Positions 40,761-50,054 of a stretch of DNA of 64,000 bases are shown here, one piece after another. Source of the stretch: Planomicrobium sp. YIM 101495. GTDB taxonomy: Bacteria; Bacillota; Bacilli; Bacillales_A; Planococcaceae. The position numbers and the translations under genes are program-made. The notes under the pieces were generated by a model. The model saw nothing but the letters and a program-made list of their open reading frames with translations, was not told where the DNA came from and did not search any database. Position 1 is the stretch's first letter; every line of letters starts with the position of its first letter. The stretch is taken from NCBI RefSeq assembly GCF_009707665.1, contig NZ_WLZW01000002.1, positions 62,001 to 126,000 of the forward strand, given 5' to 3'.

Positions 40761-42629
40761 TCAGATTTTCCGGTTCAGCATGCGCAGTCCGTTCAGGATA
40801 ACGAGAATGGTGCTGCCTTCATGGCCGACAACGCCGATCGGGATCGTGATCGACTGCATGAAGTTCAGGATCAGCAGCACGATGATGACGCTGACTGAAA
40901 AGAAGATGTTCTGTTTGATGATGCGCTGCATTTTCCGCGCCAGCCGGATGGAGTAGGAGATGCGTGAAAGGTCGTTCTTCATCAGGATGACGTCCGCCGT
41001 TTCGAGCGCGACATCGGTGCCTTCGCCCATCGCGATGCCGGTGGTGGCAATGGCAAGGGCGGGTGCGTCGTTGATCCCGTCACCGATCATGGCCACATAC
41101 TCATATTCATCAATCAGCTTTTTCAGTTCTTCCACTTTATCGCCGGGCATGCAGCTGCCGATGTAAGCGTCCATGCCGCTTTCTTCGGCAATGGCTTTGG
41201 CGGTTTTCTTGTTGTCGCCCGTCAGCATGATGCAGTAGATGCCGGATTTCTGCAATTTCTCAATCGTTTCTTTCGCATCATCCCGTACGGTATCCTTTAA
41301 CGATATGGCGGCAGCGATTCCTTTGCTGTCGCGGACGAAGGTCACGGTTTTCCCTTCATTGGCCCAAGTATTCAAGACGCCGCCCTGAAACTCTTCCGCA
41401 TCGTCAAGGTTGACGAAATCGGGCTTTCCGATGCGGATTTCTTCACCGTCGATGACTGACTTCAGTCCGTTGCCGGGGACGTCGGTGATCTGCAGATTAC
41501 GTAAAGGCTCGATGCCTTTTGAATTGATGAATTCGGCAATCGCCTTGGCGAGCGGATGATTCGACTGCATCTCGATGCCAGCGATGATGGCCATCATGCG
41601 GTCAGCGTCGATGCCTTCGCGCATGGAAAAGTCGGTCACTTCCGGACGACCGCGGGTGATGGTGCCGGTTTTATCGAAAGCGATGGCCCGAATTTCTCCG
41701 AGGTTCTGAAGGTGGACGCCGCCTTTGAAGATGATGCCGCTCTTTGCGCCGTTCGAAATCGCGGCGAGTGTCGCAGGCATGATCGATGCGACCAGTGCAC
41801 AAGGGGAAGCCACTACCAGGAATAAAATCGCGCGGTAAATCGTCGTCTCCCAATCCCAGCCCACAAGATAATGCGGAACGAACAGCAGCAATACAAAAAC
41901 GATCAGTGCGATATTTACATAACGACCTTCAAAACGTTCGACGAATTGCTGGGAAGGCGGCTTTTCACTATGTGCCGACTGCACAAGGTCGATGATTTTC
42001 TGGACCAGCGAATCTGAATTCGGCTTGGTCATCTCCATTGTGATGGCGCCGCTCATATTGACGGTCGATGAGAATAACTCGTCATTAATGTCTTTAGACA
42101 CCGGCACCGATTCCCCGCTGATGGCGGATTCATCAACTACCGTATGGCCGATCAGCAAACGCCCATCCGCAGGAATGCGTTCGCCTGGCTTGACGACGAG
42201 TTGATCGCCGGGCTTCAGGGAAGACACGGACACGCGGGTCGTATCGCCATCTTTCAACAGCCATGCTTCTTCCGGCTGGATCTGCATCAATGCGGAAACT
42301 TCTTTACGGCTTTTATTCATGGTATACGTTTCAAGCGCGCCGCTGAGCGAGAAGATGAAAATCAGGATGGCGGCTTCCGTCCAGTAGCCGATAAGGGATG
42401 CGCCGATTGCGGCGAGCACCATCAATAATTCGACATTCGGTTTCCGGTGTTCGATCGTTTTGCGGATGCCATATACCGCCTTGGCATAACCGCCGATCAC
42501 AAAAGCGGCCAGGTAAGTGACGACCGACCATACTTCGATGGACCGGACTTCGAGAATATAGGCGATGACGATCAGTATTCCCGATAGACTTGCAGCAATC
42601 AGTTCGATATGCGTTCTCCAGTTCTTCAT
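40761..42629 (-). CDS. pfeT: P1B-4-type heavy-metal-transporting ATPase (PfeT/ZosA-like)
   Basis: 622 residues, no N-terminal metal-binding domain. P-type motifs: 'VVASPCALVAS' (S-P-C transport-site helix, not C-P-C), 'AFDKTGTITRG' (phosphorylated Asp), 'MQSNHPLAKAIAE' (HP locus), 'MLTGDNKKTA' and 'MIGDGINDAPAL', and the terminal-helix 'VGHEGSTILVILNGLRML' whose H-E-G-S-T is the P1B-4 hallmark. This subgroup exports Fe(II), Co(II) or Zn(II); Bacillus PfeT effluxes Fe(II) under PerR/Fur. I find no clear PerR box upstream, only an imperfect dyad. GGGAGATGAGTGC precedes the ATG. Confidence 0.92.
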   Translation of the reverse strand: MKNWRTHIELIAASLSGILIVIAYILEVRSIEVWSVVTYLAAFVIGGYAKAVYGIRKTIEHRKPNVELLMVLAAIGASLIGYWTEAAILIFIFSLSGALETYTMNKSRKEVSALMQIQPEEAWLLKDGDTTRVSVSSLKPGDQLVVKPGERIPADGRLLIGHTVVDESAISGESVPVSKDINDELFSSTVNMSGAITMEMTKPNSDSLVQKIIDLVQSAHSEKPPSQQFVERFEGRYVNIALIVFVLLLFVPHYLVGWDWETTIYRAILFLVVASPCALVASIMPATLAAISNGAKSGIIFKGGVHLQNLGEIRAIAFDKTGTITRGRPEVTDFSMREGIDADRMMAIIAGIEMQSNHPLAKAIAEFINSKGIEPLRNLQITDVPGNGLKSVIDGEEIRIGKPDFVNLDDAEEFQGGVLNTWANEGKTVTFVRDSKGIAAAISLKDTVRDDAKETIEKLQKSGIYCIMLTGDNKKTAKAIAEESGMDAYIGSCMPGDKVEELKKLIDEYEYVAMIGDGINDAPALAIATTGIAMGEGTDVALETADVILMKNDLSRISYSIRLARKMQRIIKQNIFFSVSVIIVLLILNFMQSITIPIGVVGHEGSTILVILNGLRMLNRKI

Positions 42630-42671
42630 GCACTCATCTCCCTATGTATTTTATTGTTGATTAAAAATAAT

Positions 42672-42697
42672 ACTAAATAGTTTATTCAACTAAATTT
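42672..42697 (-). promoter_or_regulatory. Imperfect dyad upstream of the metal ATPase
   Basis: TAGTT-N5-AACTA (42678-42692) with repeats of ACTAAAT on both sides (42672 and 42690), ~45-65 bases before the ATPase start in an AT-rich stretch that could hold its promoter. No match to the PerR or Zur consensus; function uncertain. The rest of the 218-base gap holds a hairpin at 42792-42819 (GGTCATTCC/GGAATGACC) without a T run. Confidence 0.3.
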
Positions 42698-42847
42698 GCA
42701 CAATTTGAGTTGTAACGCCGAAATTTATTCATCCCTTCATAAACATATAAACCTGTAGAAGATTAGGCTTCTGCGGGCCGATTGTGTAGGTCATTCCGCT
42801 GCGATAAGGAATGACCGTAACTTATTTTTTGATTGGAAGGAGCGCTG

Positions 42848-43243
42848 TCAAGGCGAATCATGAAGCTCAAGAAAATAATCCCTTATTTCTTCCGGCAGCT
42901 CTTTTACTTTCAGCACATGCAACTTTTCAGTTCCCGGTGAAGTCATGATGACAAAGCTCCTGTCGTTGTATTGGAGCAGAGTGAACTGGCTCACTGTTTC
43001 AGCGGAAGTCTCCAGGTCATTGATGTAATTGAAATCCTCTTCGCTGAAATTCTCTTCATAGCCGTCCAGCATCAACTTTTGCGCATCTTCGAAATCATCC
43101 GCGAACGAAATGTCCTGTTACAATTCCAGCGAGTTTCTTGGGGTCTGAAAGATATCATAATAGATGAATCCACCAACCACTATGGCAACGAGCAGTATAA
43201 GTGAAATCCGTTCTCTTCGGGGACGTTTCTCGGAATCTTTCAT
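42848..43243 (-). pseudogene. Small single-pass membrane protein interrupted by one in-frame stop
   Basis: The 132-codon frame starts at ATG 43243 (after AGAGGTGCGGTCAACA), reads a charged N-terminus then a membrane helix 'RISLILLVAIVVGGFIYYD', hits a TAA at 43118-43120 (codon 42), and continues in the same frame for 89 more codons: 'QDISFADDFEDAQKLMLDG' through 'EEIRDYFLELHDSP'. A single substitution of the stop (CAA or GAA) restores one protein. The short 3' part alone has no ribosome site. I cannot name the family. Confidence 0.75.
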
Positions 43244-43352
43244 TGTTGACCGCACCTCTCTGGTGGTTATTTTTTCATTGCTTCAGTAACCTTCATTATA
43301 GCTTCAAATATTTAAGGATGGTTGGCTTTTCAAAAATAAAGGGGGCGTCAAA

Positions 43353-43634
43353 ATGTGGATTGTATTCGGGCTGATCGCCATCGCAGCCACTTGTTTCAAC
43401 CTGTACCAGTTTGCAACGGGCAAAGACTATAAATTGGCCATGGCACTGGGCCTGTCATTCACCGCGCTGACAGTCGTCGCAGACTACAGCATGGTAAGCG
43501 ATTGGGTGAAGGCGGAAGATTGGTCTGCGCTGATGGATGTAGTGCCCACAATGGCTGCGGCATTATGGGTACTGACGATTGCATCGATCCTATTGAATAT
43601 CACGCCGATATTGTTGGAGCGGAGAAATAAATAA
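43353..43634 (+). CDS. Small three-helix membrane protein
   Basis: 93 residues with three hydrophobic segments: residues ~2-21, ~28-49 ('LAMALGLSFTALTVVADY') and ~66-86. No recognised domain. ATG preceded by AAAGGGGGCGTCAAA. Isolated between the interrupted gene and a GNAT gene. Confidence 0.72.
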   Translation: MWIVFGLIAIAATCFNLYQFATGKDYKLAMALGLSFTALTVVADYSMVSDWVKAEDWSALMDVVPTMAAALWVLTIASILLNITPILLERRNK

Positions 43635-43715
43635 AAGGGCCGTTCTTTAGGGGGCAGTTTTGTTCTGAAATAACACAAGAAGCACTTGATACGATGCTGT
43701 GAAAGGAAAGAGAGT

Positions 43716-44249
43716 ATGACTATCCGAAAAATGGTCCACAAGGATTTGGATATCATGACGAAATGGCTGAACACGGAAGAAGTGCTCGAATTCTTCGGCG
43801 ACCCGGCCGCCCCGCCGAGCGCTGCACAAGTGCGCGCGAAATATGGCCCGCGGATTGACGGAGCCGTTGCAGTGGAGCCCTACATCGTGGAAGCGGAGGG
43901 CCGGCCGTTCGCGTTCATGCAATGTTACCGGCTGACGGAAGAAGACTACGCACGTTATGGTTATTCGAGCGATGAACTGATTTACGGAATGGACCAGTTC
44001 ATCGGGGAGCCTGACGTCTTGAACCGGGGGTACGGCACCCGGATGGTCAAGGCGTTTGCGGAACTCATCTTTACGGAGAAGCGGGCGGATGCCATCGTCA
44101 TGGATCCGGAAGTGCGGAATCTCCGTGCGATCCGCTGTTATGAAAAATGCGGTTTCCGCAAGCTGAAGGAAATCGACGAGGGAACGAAGTGGCTGATGGA
44201 GCTGCGGAGGGAAAAATTTAGCGGAAAGGAGGCAGCACCTCGGAGTTAA
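43716..44249 (+). CDS. GNAT acetyltransferase, aminoglycoside 6'-N-acetyltransferase-like
   Basis: 177 residues. 'MVHKDLDIMTKWLNTEEVLEFFG', 'PYIVEAEGRPFAFMQCYRL' and 'GMDQFIGEPDVLNRGYGTRMVKAFAELIF' follow the AAC(6')-I pattern ('D-Q-F-I-G...-G-x-G-T'), and 'DPEVRNLRAIRCYEKCGFRKL' is GNAT motif B. Similarity is to the AacA/AAC(6')-Ib-like group common in bacilli genomes; resistance activity cannot be asserted from sequence. ATG at 43716 after AAAGGAAAGAGAGT. Confidence 0.85.
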   Translation: MTIRKMVHKDLDIMTKWLNTEEVLEFFGDPAAPPSAAQVRAKYGPRIDGAVAVEPYIVEAEGRPFAFMQCYRLTEEDYARYGYSSDELIYGMDQFIGEPDVLNRGYGTRMVKAFAELIFTEKRADAIVMDPEVRNLRAIRCYEKCGFRKLKEIDEGTKWLMELRREKFSGKEAAPRS

Positions 44250-44257
44250 GAATTTAT

Positions 44258-44686
44258 GTGGAAAATGATTTGGTTCAATGCATCGAAACATTCATGGAAG
44301 TGTTCAATGCTGAGCCGTGGAACGACCAATGGACGTTTGAGAAGGCAGGGAAGTATTTAACGGCCTTCTCCGAAACACCAGGATTTACGGGGATTTTAGC
44401 ATGGGAGAACGAGGAAGTGATCGGTTTCGTCTTCGGCGTACAGCGAACATGGTGGAGCGGCGATGAATTCTATATCCATGAAATGTGCGTGGATTCACGT
44501 CATCAAAACACAGGAATCGGCAAAGCGCTGCTGGATTTCCTGGCGGAGTCACTCGGAGAGGAGATAGACAATATCGCACTCCTGACAGAAAGAGGCATTC
44601 CGGCAGAAGCATTTTATAAGAGAAATGGGTTCGAAGAAATTGAACGGCTCGTCTTCCTCAGTAAAAACATCGAATGGGGAAAGTAA
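44258..44686 (+). CDS. GNAT acetyltransferase
   Basis: 142 residues, core GNAT fold: 'ETPGFTGILAWENEEVIGFVFG', 'IHEMCVDSRHQNTGIGKALLDFLAE' (acetyl-CoA loop with H-Q-N-T-G-I-G-K-A-L) and 'GIPAEAFYKRNGFEEI'. GTG at 44258 is used. The reading frame is open upstream and a better ribosome site (AAAGGAGG at ~44226) lies further up without a good start codon, so the N-terminus may be a few residues longer. Probably co-transcribed with the preceding GNAT gene, eight bases away. Confidence 0.82.
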   Translation: MENDLVQCIETFMEVFNAEPWNDQWTFEKAGKYLTAFSETPGFTGILAWENEEVIGFVFGVQRTWWSGDEFYIHEMCVDSRHQNTGIGKALLDFLAESLGEEIDNIALLTERGIPAEAFYKRNGFEEIERLVFLSKNIEWGK

Positions 44687-44798
44687 TGTGGAGGATCGCT
44701 GCAGCGCGCCATGGTTTATATGAAGGAGCATAAGGAAGTTCTGAGTAGATTACAAATACAAAGTAACAGGATTTTTATAAAAATAAAGGTGTGTAAAA

Positions 44799-45284
44799 AT
44801 GAAAAAAGAAGACAAAGACTTTGCAGAACGCGCGTTGAAGCGATTGCTTGTTGGAAGCCAGCTCGATGGTCTTCAATTCGGTGTTGGTCCAGGGGGATTG
44901 GGCATCTCTTTTACTCATTACTCAATGAAGGAGCCCGATACTTTGTGGTTGACGATTGAAGTGAGAGAAATCGCTGTTGCTTCAACGCTTGAACAATTAA
45001 ATTTGCTGACAAGAGAAGACATGAACGAACTGGATGATGAAGATTCGCTCCAATTATTGCTGAGCAGCCGGAGAGAAAAGGTGAAGGATGTGTGGCTCGG
45101 GGATGAGTCGCCACATCTGTCTATTTCATTTGATTCTGGAAAGTTCTTGTATGTAAATGGGTTTGATGAACACTATGAATGCTGGCAGGTTGGAGATCAA
45201 CCAGGTTTTGGAGGCGGGGAATGGTTAATTGTTGCCGCTCCAGGAAACAAAATTGCTACTTGGAGTCTAGAAGAATGCGTGTGA
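44799..45284 (+). CDS. Hypothetical 161-residue acidic protein
   Basis: Soluble acidic protein in an AT-richer stretch: 'LLVGSQLDGLQFGVGPGGLGISFTHYS', 'DTLWLTIEVREIAVASTLEQLNLL', 'LHLSISFDSGKFLYVNGFDEHYECWQVGD'. Size, acidity and the beta-rich 'YECWQVGD' ending are like polymorphic-toxin immunity proteins, but no toxin gene lies next to it and I do not claim that function. ATG follows AAATAAAGGTGTGTAAAA. Confidence 0.65.
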   Translation: MKKEDKDFAERALKRLLVGSQLDGLQFGVGPGGLGISFTHYSMKEPDTLWLTIEVREIAVASTLEQLNLLTREDMNELDDEDSLQLLLSSRREKVKDVWLGDESPHLSISFDSGKFLYVNGFDEHYECWQVGDQPGFGGGEWLIVAAPGNKIATWSLEECV

Positions 45285-45436
45285 GGTTGTAGGAAAAGAG
45301 GAAAAGTTTGTATAGAAAAAAAGATGACGATTATCTAAATAGTTTGAGATAATCTGTAAAAGAAAAATACCTACTATTCGATGTATAGTTTAGAAAGCAC
45401 GAACGAGGGGGACAGCAGCTGATAAAAGACAGGCAG

Positions 45437-46016
45437 ATGACAGCTAGAGCGGCTATATACGGCACGGCAAACGGCTTATTTTTCATGGCGATCTTCGGTA
45501 CATTGTGGGCTTACACAGGCATCATAGGATTGCGCAAAGAGCGGCAGGCACACAAACGGCTCTACTCATTGCTGCCGTTTTATTGGGCGCGGCTTTGTGC
45601 ACAGCGGGCTTTCTGTTGCTGTGCTTGGCAAAGAAGTTTTCTTCATCGAATGCTGGTACGAAGCTAGGCGAAAATCAGCGCATCAGATTCAACCATATTT
45701 TCGCAGCTGAAGGAGTTGCAATCGCAATTGTCATCTTGTCTGCAACGCGACGCAAAACACGCAACTTATTTCGATTATCGTTGCGTTGATTGTCGGTGTG
45801 CACTTCTTTCCGTTGGCATCCCTTTTCGGCGTACGTATTTACCATCTGACGGGTGGGCTGATTTGTGCCCTTGCGCTCGTCACCTGGATTTTTATTCCGG
45901 TGCGTATTTCTATTGATAGATATGAAGCGAATGCATACATGACGGTCGTCGGTTTGGGATCTGCACAGGAATTGTACAAAATGCAGAAGCACATTAATGC
46001 GTATGAAAATAAGTGA
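45437..46016 (+). pseudogene. DUF7010-like membrane protein with two frameshifts
   Basis: Three consecutive reading frames form one membrane protein: 'LFFMAIFGTLWAYTGIIGLRK' (45437-~45545), 'LLIAAVLLGAALCTAGFLLL' and 'RIRFNHIFAAEGVAIAIVI' in a second frame (~45550-45738), then 'ISIIVALIVGVHFFPLASLF' and 'IYHLTGGLICALALVTWIFI' in a third (~45741-46016). The E-G-V-A-I-A and V-G-V-H-F-F-P-L-A signatures are those of DUF7010 proteins. Shifts fall near 45545 and 45738. Either a decayed gene or two sequencing errors. Confidence 0.75.
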
Positions 46017-46050
46017 GAAGATGCTGATTCAACAGCGTCTTCTCTTTTTC
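46016..46050 (+). terminator. Terminator after the frameshifted membrane-protein gene
   Basis: AGAAGA-GCTG / CAGC-TCTTCT stem followed by CTTTTTC. Confidence 0.7.
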
Positions 46051-46086
46051 AAAAAGGATCCTTAGAGAAGTTTCTCCAAGGATCTC
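46051..46086 (-). terminator. Terminator after pdxT
   Basis: On the minus strand, GATCCTTGGAGAA / TTCTCTAAGGATC stem (one mismatch) then CCTTTTT. Confidence 0.85.
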
Positions 46087-46092
46087 TAAAAG

Positions 46093-46695
46093 TTAAAACA
46101 TGGCGGCCGATGTTTGATTTTCTGCATTACTGTTCAACATAGCGATGAAATATTCAGTAATCCGGTGGTCGCTGGTCAATTCCGGATGGAACGAACAGCC
46201 GAGAAACGGGCCGCTTCTGGCCATGACGATCTTCCCTTCATGTTCGCATAATATCTCTACACCCGGACCCGTGCTGACAATATGCGGCGCCCGGATAAAG
46301 ACTGCTTCAAATGGACCGTCCAAGCCTTTAATGGATAAAGGTGCTTCAAAACTGTCGGCTTGGCGGCCGAACGAATTGCGCTCCACGATGACATCCATAA
46401 CACCCAGATGAGATTCGTCATAGCCAACGACCTTGCCGGCTAGCAAAATCAATCCTGCGCAAGTGCCGAACATCGGCTTGCCGGAAGCCGCAAATTCGTG
46501 TAACGGCTCCATCAAACTATAGCGGTCAATCAAGCGGCGCATCGTCGTACTTTCTCCGCCTGGCAAAATCAAAGCATCCAAGCCTTCTAAATCCCTCGGC
46601 CATTTCACCAGTACAGCTTCTGCCCCGCATGTTTCAATTGACTGGACATGTTCTCGTACAGCCCCTTGCAAAGCCAGTACTCCGACTCTTTTCAC
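46093..46695 (-). CDS. pdxT: Pyridoxal 5'-phosphate synthase glutaminase subunit PdxT
   Basis: 200-residue class I glutamine amidotransferase that supplies ammonia to PdxS. '[15 protein letters not shown]' N-terminal signature, nucleophile in '[12 protein letters not shown]' (G-T-C-A-G), 'GGESTTM' oxyanion region and C-terminal '[14 protein letters not shown]' (His/Glu of the triad). GTG start at 46695, one base after the pdxS stop, so the longer frame to 46749 is inside pdxS and rejected. Cytoplasmic, forms the 24-mer with PdxS. Confidence 0.95.
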   Translation of the reverse strand: MKRVGVLALQGAVREHVQSIETCGAEAVLVKWPRDLEGLDALILPGGESTTMRRLIDRYSLMEPLHEFAASGKPMFGTCAGLILLAGKVVGYDESHLGVMDVIVERNSFGRQADSFEAPLSIKGLDGPFEAVFIRAPHIVSTGPGVEILCEHEGKIVMARSGPFLGCSFHPELTSDHRITEYFIAMLNSNAENQTSAAMF

Positions 46696-46696
46696 C

Positions 46697-47581
46697 TTAC
46701 CAGCCCCGTTCCTGCATGCGGTCTCCAGATGCAATCGTGGAAATTTCAAGCCCTTTCATGGCAGTCCCAAGATCTTTCGACAGTTCAGCGATTAATTTGT
46801 AATCCTGATAATGGGTCGTTGCTTCTACAATCGCACGGGCGAAGCGTTCCGGGTTTTCCGATTTGAAAATACCAGATCCCACAAATACACCGTCCGCTCC
46901 GAGTTCCATCATCAATGCCGCATCCGCTGGCGTTGCTATGCCGCCCGCTGCAAAGTTGACGACCGGCAAACGGCCCAGGCGCTTTACTTCTTTCAGGAAT
47001 TCATACGATGCGCCTAAATTGCGTGCTTCTGTCATCAATTCATCGTCGCTGAGCGTAACGACTTTGCGCACTTCCGCATTAACTTGGCGCAGATGGCGGA
47101 CCGCTTCGACGATATTGCCGGTTCCCGGTTCTCCTTTTGTCCGCAGCATCGAAGCCCCTTCACCGATGCGGCGTGCTGCTTCCCCTAAATTTCGGCATCC
47201 GCAGACAAATGGTACGGTATATGTATCTTTCAACAAGTGAAATTCTTCGTCTGCCGGTGTCAGCACTTCACTTTCATCAATGTAATCAACGCCCATCGCT
47301 TCTAGTACACGCGCTTCCACAATATGGCCAATGCGCGCTTTGGCCATTACCGGGATCGAAACAGCATTCATCACTTCTTCCGTGATGAGCGGGTCTGCCA
47401 TACGCGCTACACCGCCATCTCTCCGAATATCCGAAGGCACACGCTCAAGTGCCATAACGGCCGTTGCGCCAGCAGCTTCCGCAATACGGGCTTGTTCCGC
47501 ATTGACCACATCCATAATAACGCCGCCTTTTTGCATTTCTGCCATACCTCTTTTGACACGATTCGTTCCTCGTTGGTTCAT
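46697..47581 (-). CDS. pdxS: Pyridoxal 5'-phosphate synthase subunit PdxS
   Basis: 294-residue (beta/alpha)8 synthase that makes PLP from ribose 5-phosphate, glyceraldehyde 3-phosphate and ammonia. '[20 protein letters not shown]', '[12 protein letters not shown]', '[31 protein letters not shown]' and '[15 protein letters not shown]' (catalytic lysines in A-K-A-R and R-T-K-G) are all intact. ATG at 47581 with AGGAGGTCATAAG. No MocR-type PdxR gene adjoins. A -10 TATACT (plus 47612-47617) lies upstream. Confidence 0.97.
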   Translation of the reverse strand: MNQRGTNRVKRGMAEMQKGGVIMDVVNAEQARIAEAAGATAVMALERVPSDIRRDGGVARMADPLITEEVMNAVSIPVMAKARIGHIVEARVLEAMGVDYIDESEVLTPADEEFHLLKDTYTVPFVCGCRNLGEAARRIGEGASMLRTKGEPGTGNIVEAVRHLRQVNAEVRKVVTLSDDELMTEARNLGASYEFLKEVKRLGRLPVVNFAAGGIATPADAALMMELGADGVFVGSGIFKSENPERFARAIVEATTHYQDYKLIAELSKDLGTAMKGLEISTIASGDRMQERGW

Positions 47582-48132
47582 CTTATGACCTCCTTGAGTG
47601 TTAATAACTTGAGTATAAAGAAAATTGACCATAAAGAAATATCCAGTTTTGATGATTTTATAAAGGTCAGATTAAAGGGTAGAAAAATAGATTTACAGAA
47701 AAGTAAGTAGTGACAAGCCTTCTCTATAAATCCGGAAAAATTATTCAACATGGAAATAAATCATTTATTTCTGTCGTTTATGGCTATTTATGAACAGGCG
47801 AATAGAGCGCAATATATTTTAACTGCAGTGAGCGGAACGGATTTCAGCGGCTATCCTGGTTGCAGAGAAACTTCAATAAAATTGCCGCATGTGATGCTGT
47901 ATTTAGCCATGAACCTCAATCTGTAGTTCGTACTCTGCTTTTGTGCAGGATCAAAAAGCAGACTTGAGAACTTTTGAACAGGTTTGGACTACTTGATCCC
48001 ATCCAGTAGTACCTCTTACAAATAGGTGAAAAGTGCAGAAGAACATCAAGAGAGGTTAGCGAGATACCCAAATGATTATTGTCATATACCAGAAGGAATA
48101 TTAAGTAAGTAATAAGTAAGAGAGAATATGCA

Positions 48133-48170
48133 AAGCAGCCATCGAGTTTACATATCCTTGATGGCTGCTT
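48133..48170 (-). terminator. Hairpin downstream of bioY, possible terminator
   Basis: Perfect 11-base stem AAGCAGCCATC / GATGGCTGCTT with a 16-base loop, and a second imperfect stem AGGGAGAG-AGAG / CTC-TCTCCCT at 48178-48218. They lie in the 692-base gene-free gap 47582-48273, about 100-140 bases past the bioY stop. The rest of the gap is AT-rich with no convincing gene. Confidence 0.5.
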
Positions 48171-48273
48171 AATACGGAGGGAGAGAAGAGGCTGATTCAA
48201 GCCCAACTCCTCTCCCTGCAGTATGAAATTTTTTGCGAATGAATACGTAGGAACTCGCGTATATGGTTTGTTT

Positions 48274-48858
48274 TCACAGCAGGTACTTGCGGATTATCGG
48301 TAGTAGGCGATACCCAAACAGACCGCTAAGAACAGCGAGGAGGATGTCTTTTGGCAGAGGAACCATCATCCAAGCCCAGACCATGCCGTAAGTGAGGCCT
48401 TCGGGTGCAGCAAACCATAATTTATAGGCCATATACATCCAGTTTGTGCCGTAGAGGTAATTAATTGCTGTTCCGATAAGTGCTGCGAGAATGAACCCTT
48501 TTTTTGAGGGGATTTTTGAAGCAATCCACCCAGCCGCGTAAGCAGTAAAGACAAATGAGATGATAAAGCCGAATGTCGGCGAAATTATAGCATCCATCCC
48601 GCCTGAAAATCTGGCGAAGACTGGAGCGCCGGCAAGTCCGATGAAGCCATAAACAATCATCGAAGCAGCGCCGAGCCGTTTGCCGAGTAGAAGGCCGGCT
48701 GTGATCGCAAAGAATGTCTGTAACGTAATCGGTACGCCACCAATGATGAGGAATGAGGAAATATTGGCGCCGATTGCCATGAGGGCTGAGAACATGGCGA
48801 TATGAACAAGTATTAATGTTCGTGAATGATTGCTGGATCTTGTCGCTGAAGTTGTCAT
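48274..48858 (-). CDS. bioY: Biotin transporter BioY
   Basis: 194 residues, six helices, S-component of an ECF-type biotin importer. Family marks: 'GGVPITLQTFFAITAGLLLGKRLGAAS', 'GLAGAPVFARFSGGMDAIISPTFGFIISF' and 'GLTYGMVWAWMMVPLPKDILLAVL' (the biotin-binding region). It lies 140 bases after bioB in the same direction and is probably in its BirA-controlled operon. The energising ECF A/A'/T subunits are not in this window. Confidence 0.95.
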   Translation of the reverse strand: MTTSATRSSNHSRTLILVHIAMFSALMAIGANISSFLIIGGVPITLQTFFAITAGLLLGKRLGAASMIVYGFIGLAGAPVFARFSGGMDAIISPTFGFIISFVFTAYAAGWIASKIPSKKGFILAALIGTAINYLYGTNWMYMAYKLWFAAPEGLTYGMVWAWMMVPLPKDILLAVLSGLFGYRLLPIIRKYLL

Positions 48859-48998
48859 GTATGAACCTCCACTTACTTGTGCTTAAGAATGAGGATGAAA
48901 ATCTATCGTTTTTTAGTAAACTTACTTCAAGAAAAACTAAATCTAAAATCTTGGAAGCACGGTCATCGTTAATAAGTTCTTTACGGATATAACGACTT

Positions 48999-49997
48999 CT
49001 ATGATTTCACTAAATGTTTTTGTTTTTCGGCAAGCTCTATTTCAAATCCAAGATCTTCTAACATTAAATAATCTTTATTCTGTTCTTGCCCGTCGGTTGT
49101 CAAGTAGTCGCCAACGAAAATACTGTTAGCTGCATACAGACCCAAAGGTTGAAGAGACCGAAGATTGACTTCCCTGCCCCCTGAAATCCGAATTTCTTTT
49201 GATGGATTCATAAAACGGAAAAGCGAAAGAACAATTAAGCAATAGCGGGGGTTCAGTTCATTTGTCCCTTCCAATTTGGTACCGTCAATTGCATGAAGAA
49301 AATTTATTGGGATGGAATCTGCATCCAGGTGGCGAAGCGCACGCGCAATGTCGATTACGTCTTGTGTTGTTTCTTTCATACCGATAATTGCACCTGCACA
49401 TGGGGAGATTCCGTGTTTTTTTACTGTCTCTATAGTATTTATCCGATCTTTATATGTATGTGTAGTCGTAATGTAATCGTGGTGGCGTTCAGAGGTATTC
49501 AAATTGTGATTGTAGCGGTCAACACCCGCAGCCTTTAACTGTTCAGCGTATTCATCTTTTAAAAGCCCCAAACATCCACATACTTTTAATCCATACTTTT
49601 CTTTGATTTCTTCGACGGCTTCCACAACAACTTTCACATCTTTACGGGTTGGTCCACGACCACTGGCAACAATGCAGAATGTGCCAATTTTGTTTTCGAA
49701 TGCAATTTTGGCTCCTGCCATGATTTCTTCTTTTGATATAAAGGGATATTTTTCAATAGGCGCTGTTGATCTTGAAGACTGTGAACAGTAGCCACAGTCC
49801 TCCGGACAAAAGCCGCTTTTTGCATTAATGATCATATTGAGTTTTACTTTTTTGCCGTAATAATGCTTCCGGATTTTAAATGCAGCATGGAGTAAAGGAA
49901 GAAGTTCATCCTCATCAATTGTTAAAATCCTCAAAGCTTCTTCGTTAGTCAGTTCTTTTCCATCAATAACTTCCTGTGCTAGTGCTTGCCAATTCAT
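48999..49997 (-). CDS. bioB: Biotin synthase BioB
   Basis: 332-residue radical-SAM enzyme converting dethiobiotin to biotin. The [4Fe-4S] motif is 'SGFCPEDCGYCSQSS' (C-x3-C-x2-C), with 'GRGPTRKDV', 'NLNTSERHHDYI' and C-terminal 'IFVGDYLTTDGQEQNKDYLMLEDLGF'. Codons and AT-rich flanks differ from the neighbours, so the pair may be horizontally acquired (impression, not measured). No bioA, bioD, bioF or bioW in the window, so it probably acts on imported dethiobiotin. GAAAAGGGGCGTACGCA precedes the ATG. Confidence 0.97.
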   Translation of the reverse strand: MNWQALAQEVIDGKELTNEEALRILTIDEDELLPLLHAAFKIRKHYYGKKVKLNMIINAKSGFCPEDCGYCSQSSRSTAPIEKYPFISKEEIMAGAKIAFENKIGTFCIVASGRGPTRKDVKVVVEAVEEIKEKYGLKVCGCLGLLKDEYAEQLKAAGVDRYNHNLNTSERHHDYITTTHTYKDRINTIETVKKHGISPCAGAIIGMKETTQDVIDIARALRHLDADSIPINFLHAIDGTKLEGTNELNPRYCLIVLSLFRFMNPSKEIRISGGREVNLRSLQPLGLYAANSIFVGDYLTTDGQEQNKDYLMLEDLGFEIELAEKQKHLVKS

Positions 49998-50054
49998 TGC
50001 GTACGCCCCTTTTCTTTGAGTATCTACAGATAAAAAATAACTTCATAAAAATGA

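Noticed and set aside
42630..42760. PerR box (TTATAAT-N-ATTATAA) upstream of the PfeT-like gene
   Set aside because: No sufficient match; only a weak TAGTT/AACTA dyad is present.
44711..44959. 82-codon frame before the hypothetical acidic-protein gene
   Set aside because: Overlaps the start of the 44799 gene in another frame and has weak coding character.
47916..48206. 96-codon minus-strand frame in the pdxS-bioY gap
   Set aside because: No ribosome site, no recognised motif, and it contains a hairpin; likely chance in AT-rich DNA.
48880..48960. Second BirA operator directly upstream of bioY
   Set aside because: Only a half-site-like GTTTACTAA is visible; the partner half-site does not match at the 14-16 base spacing.
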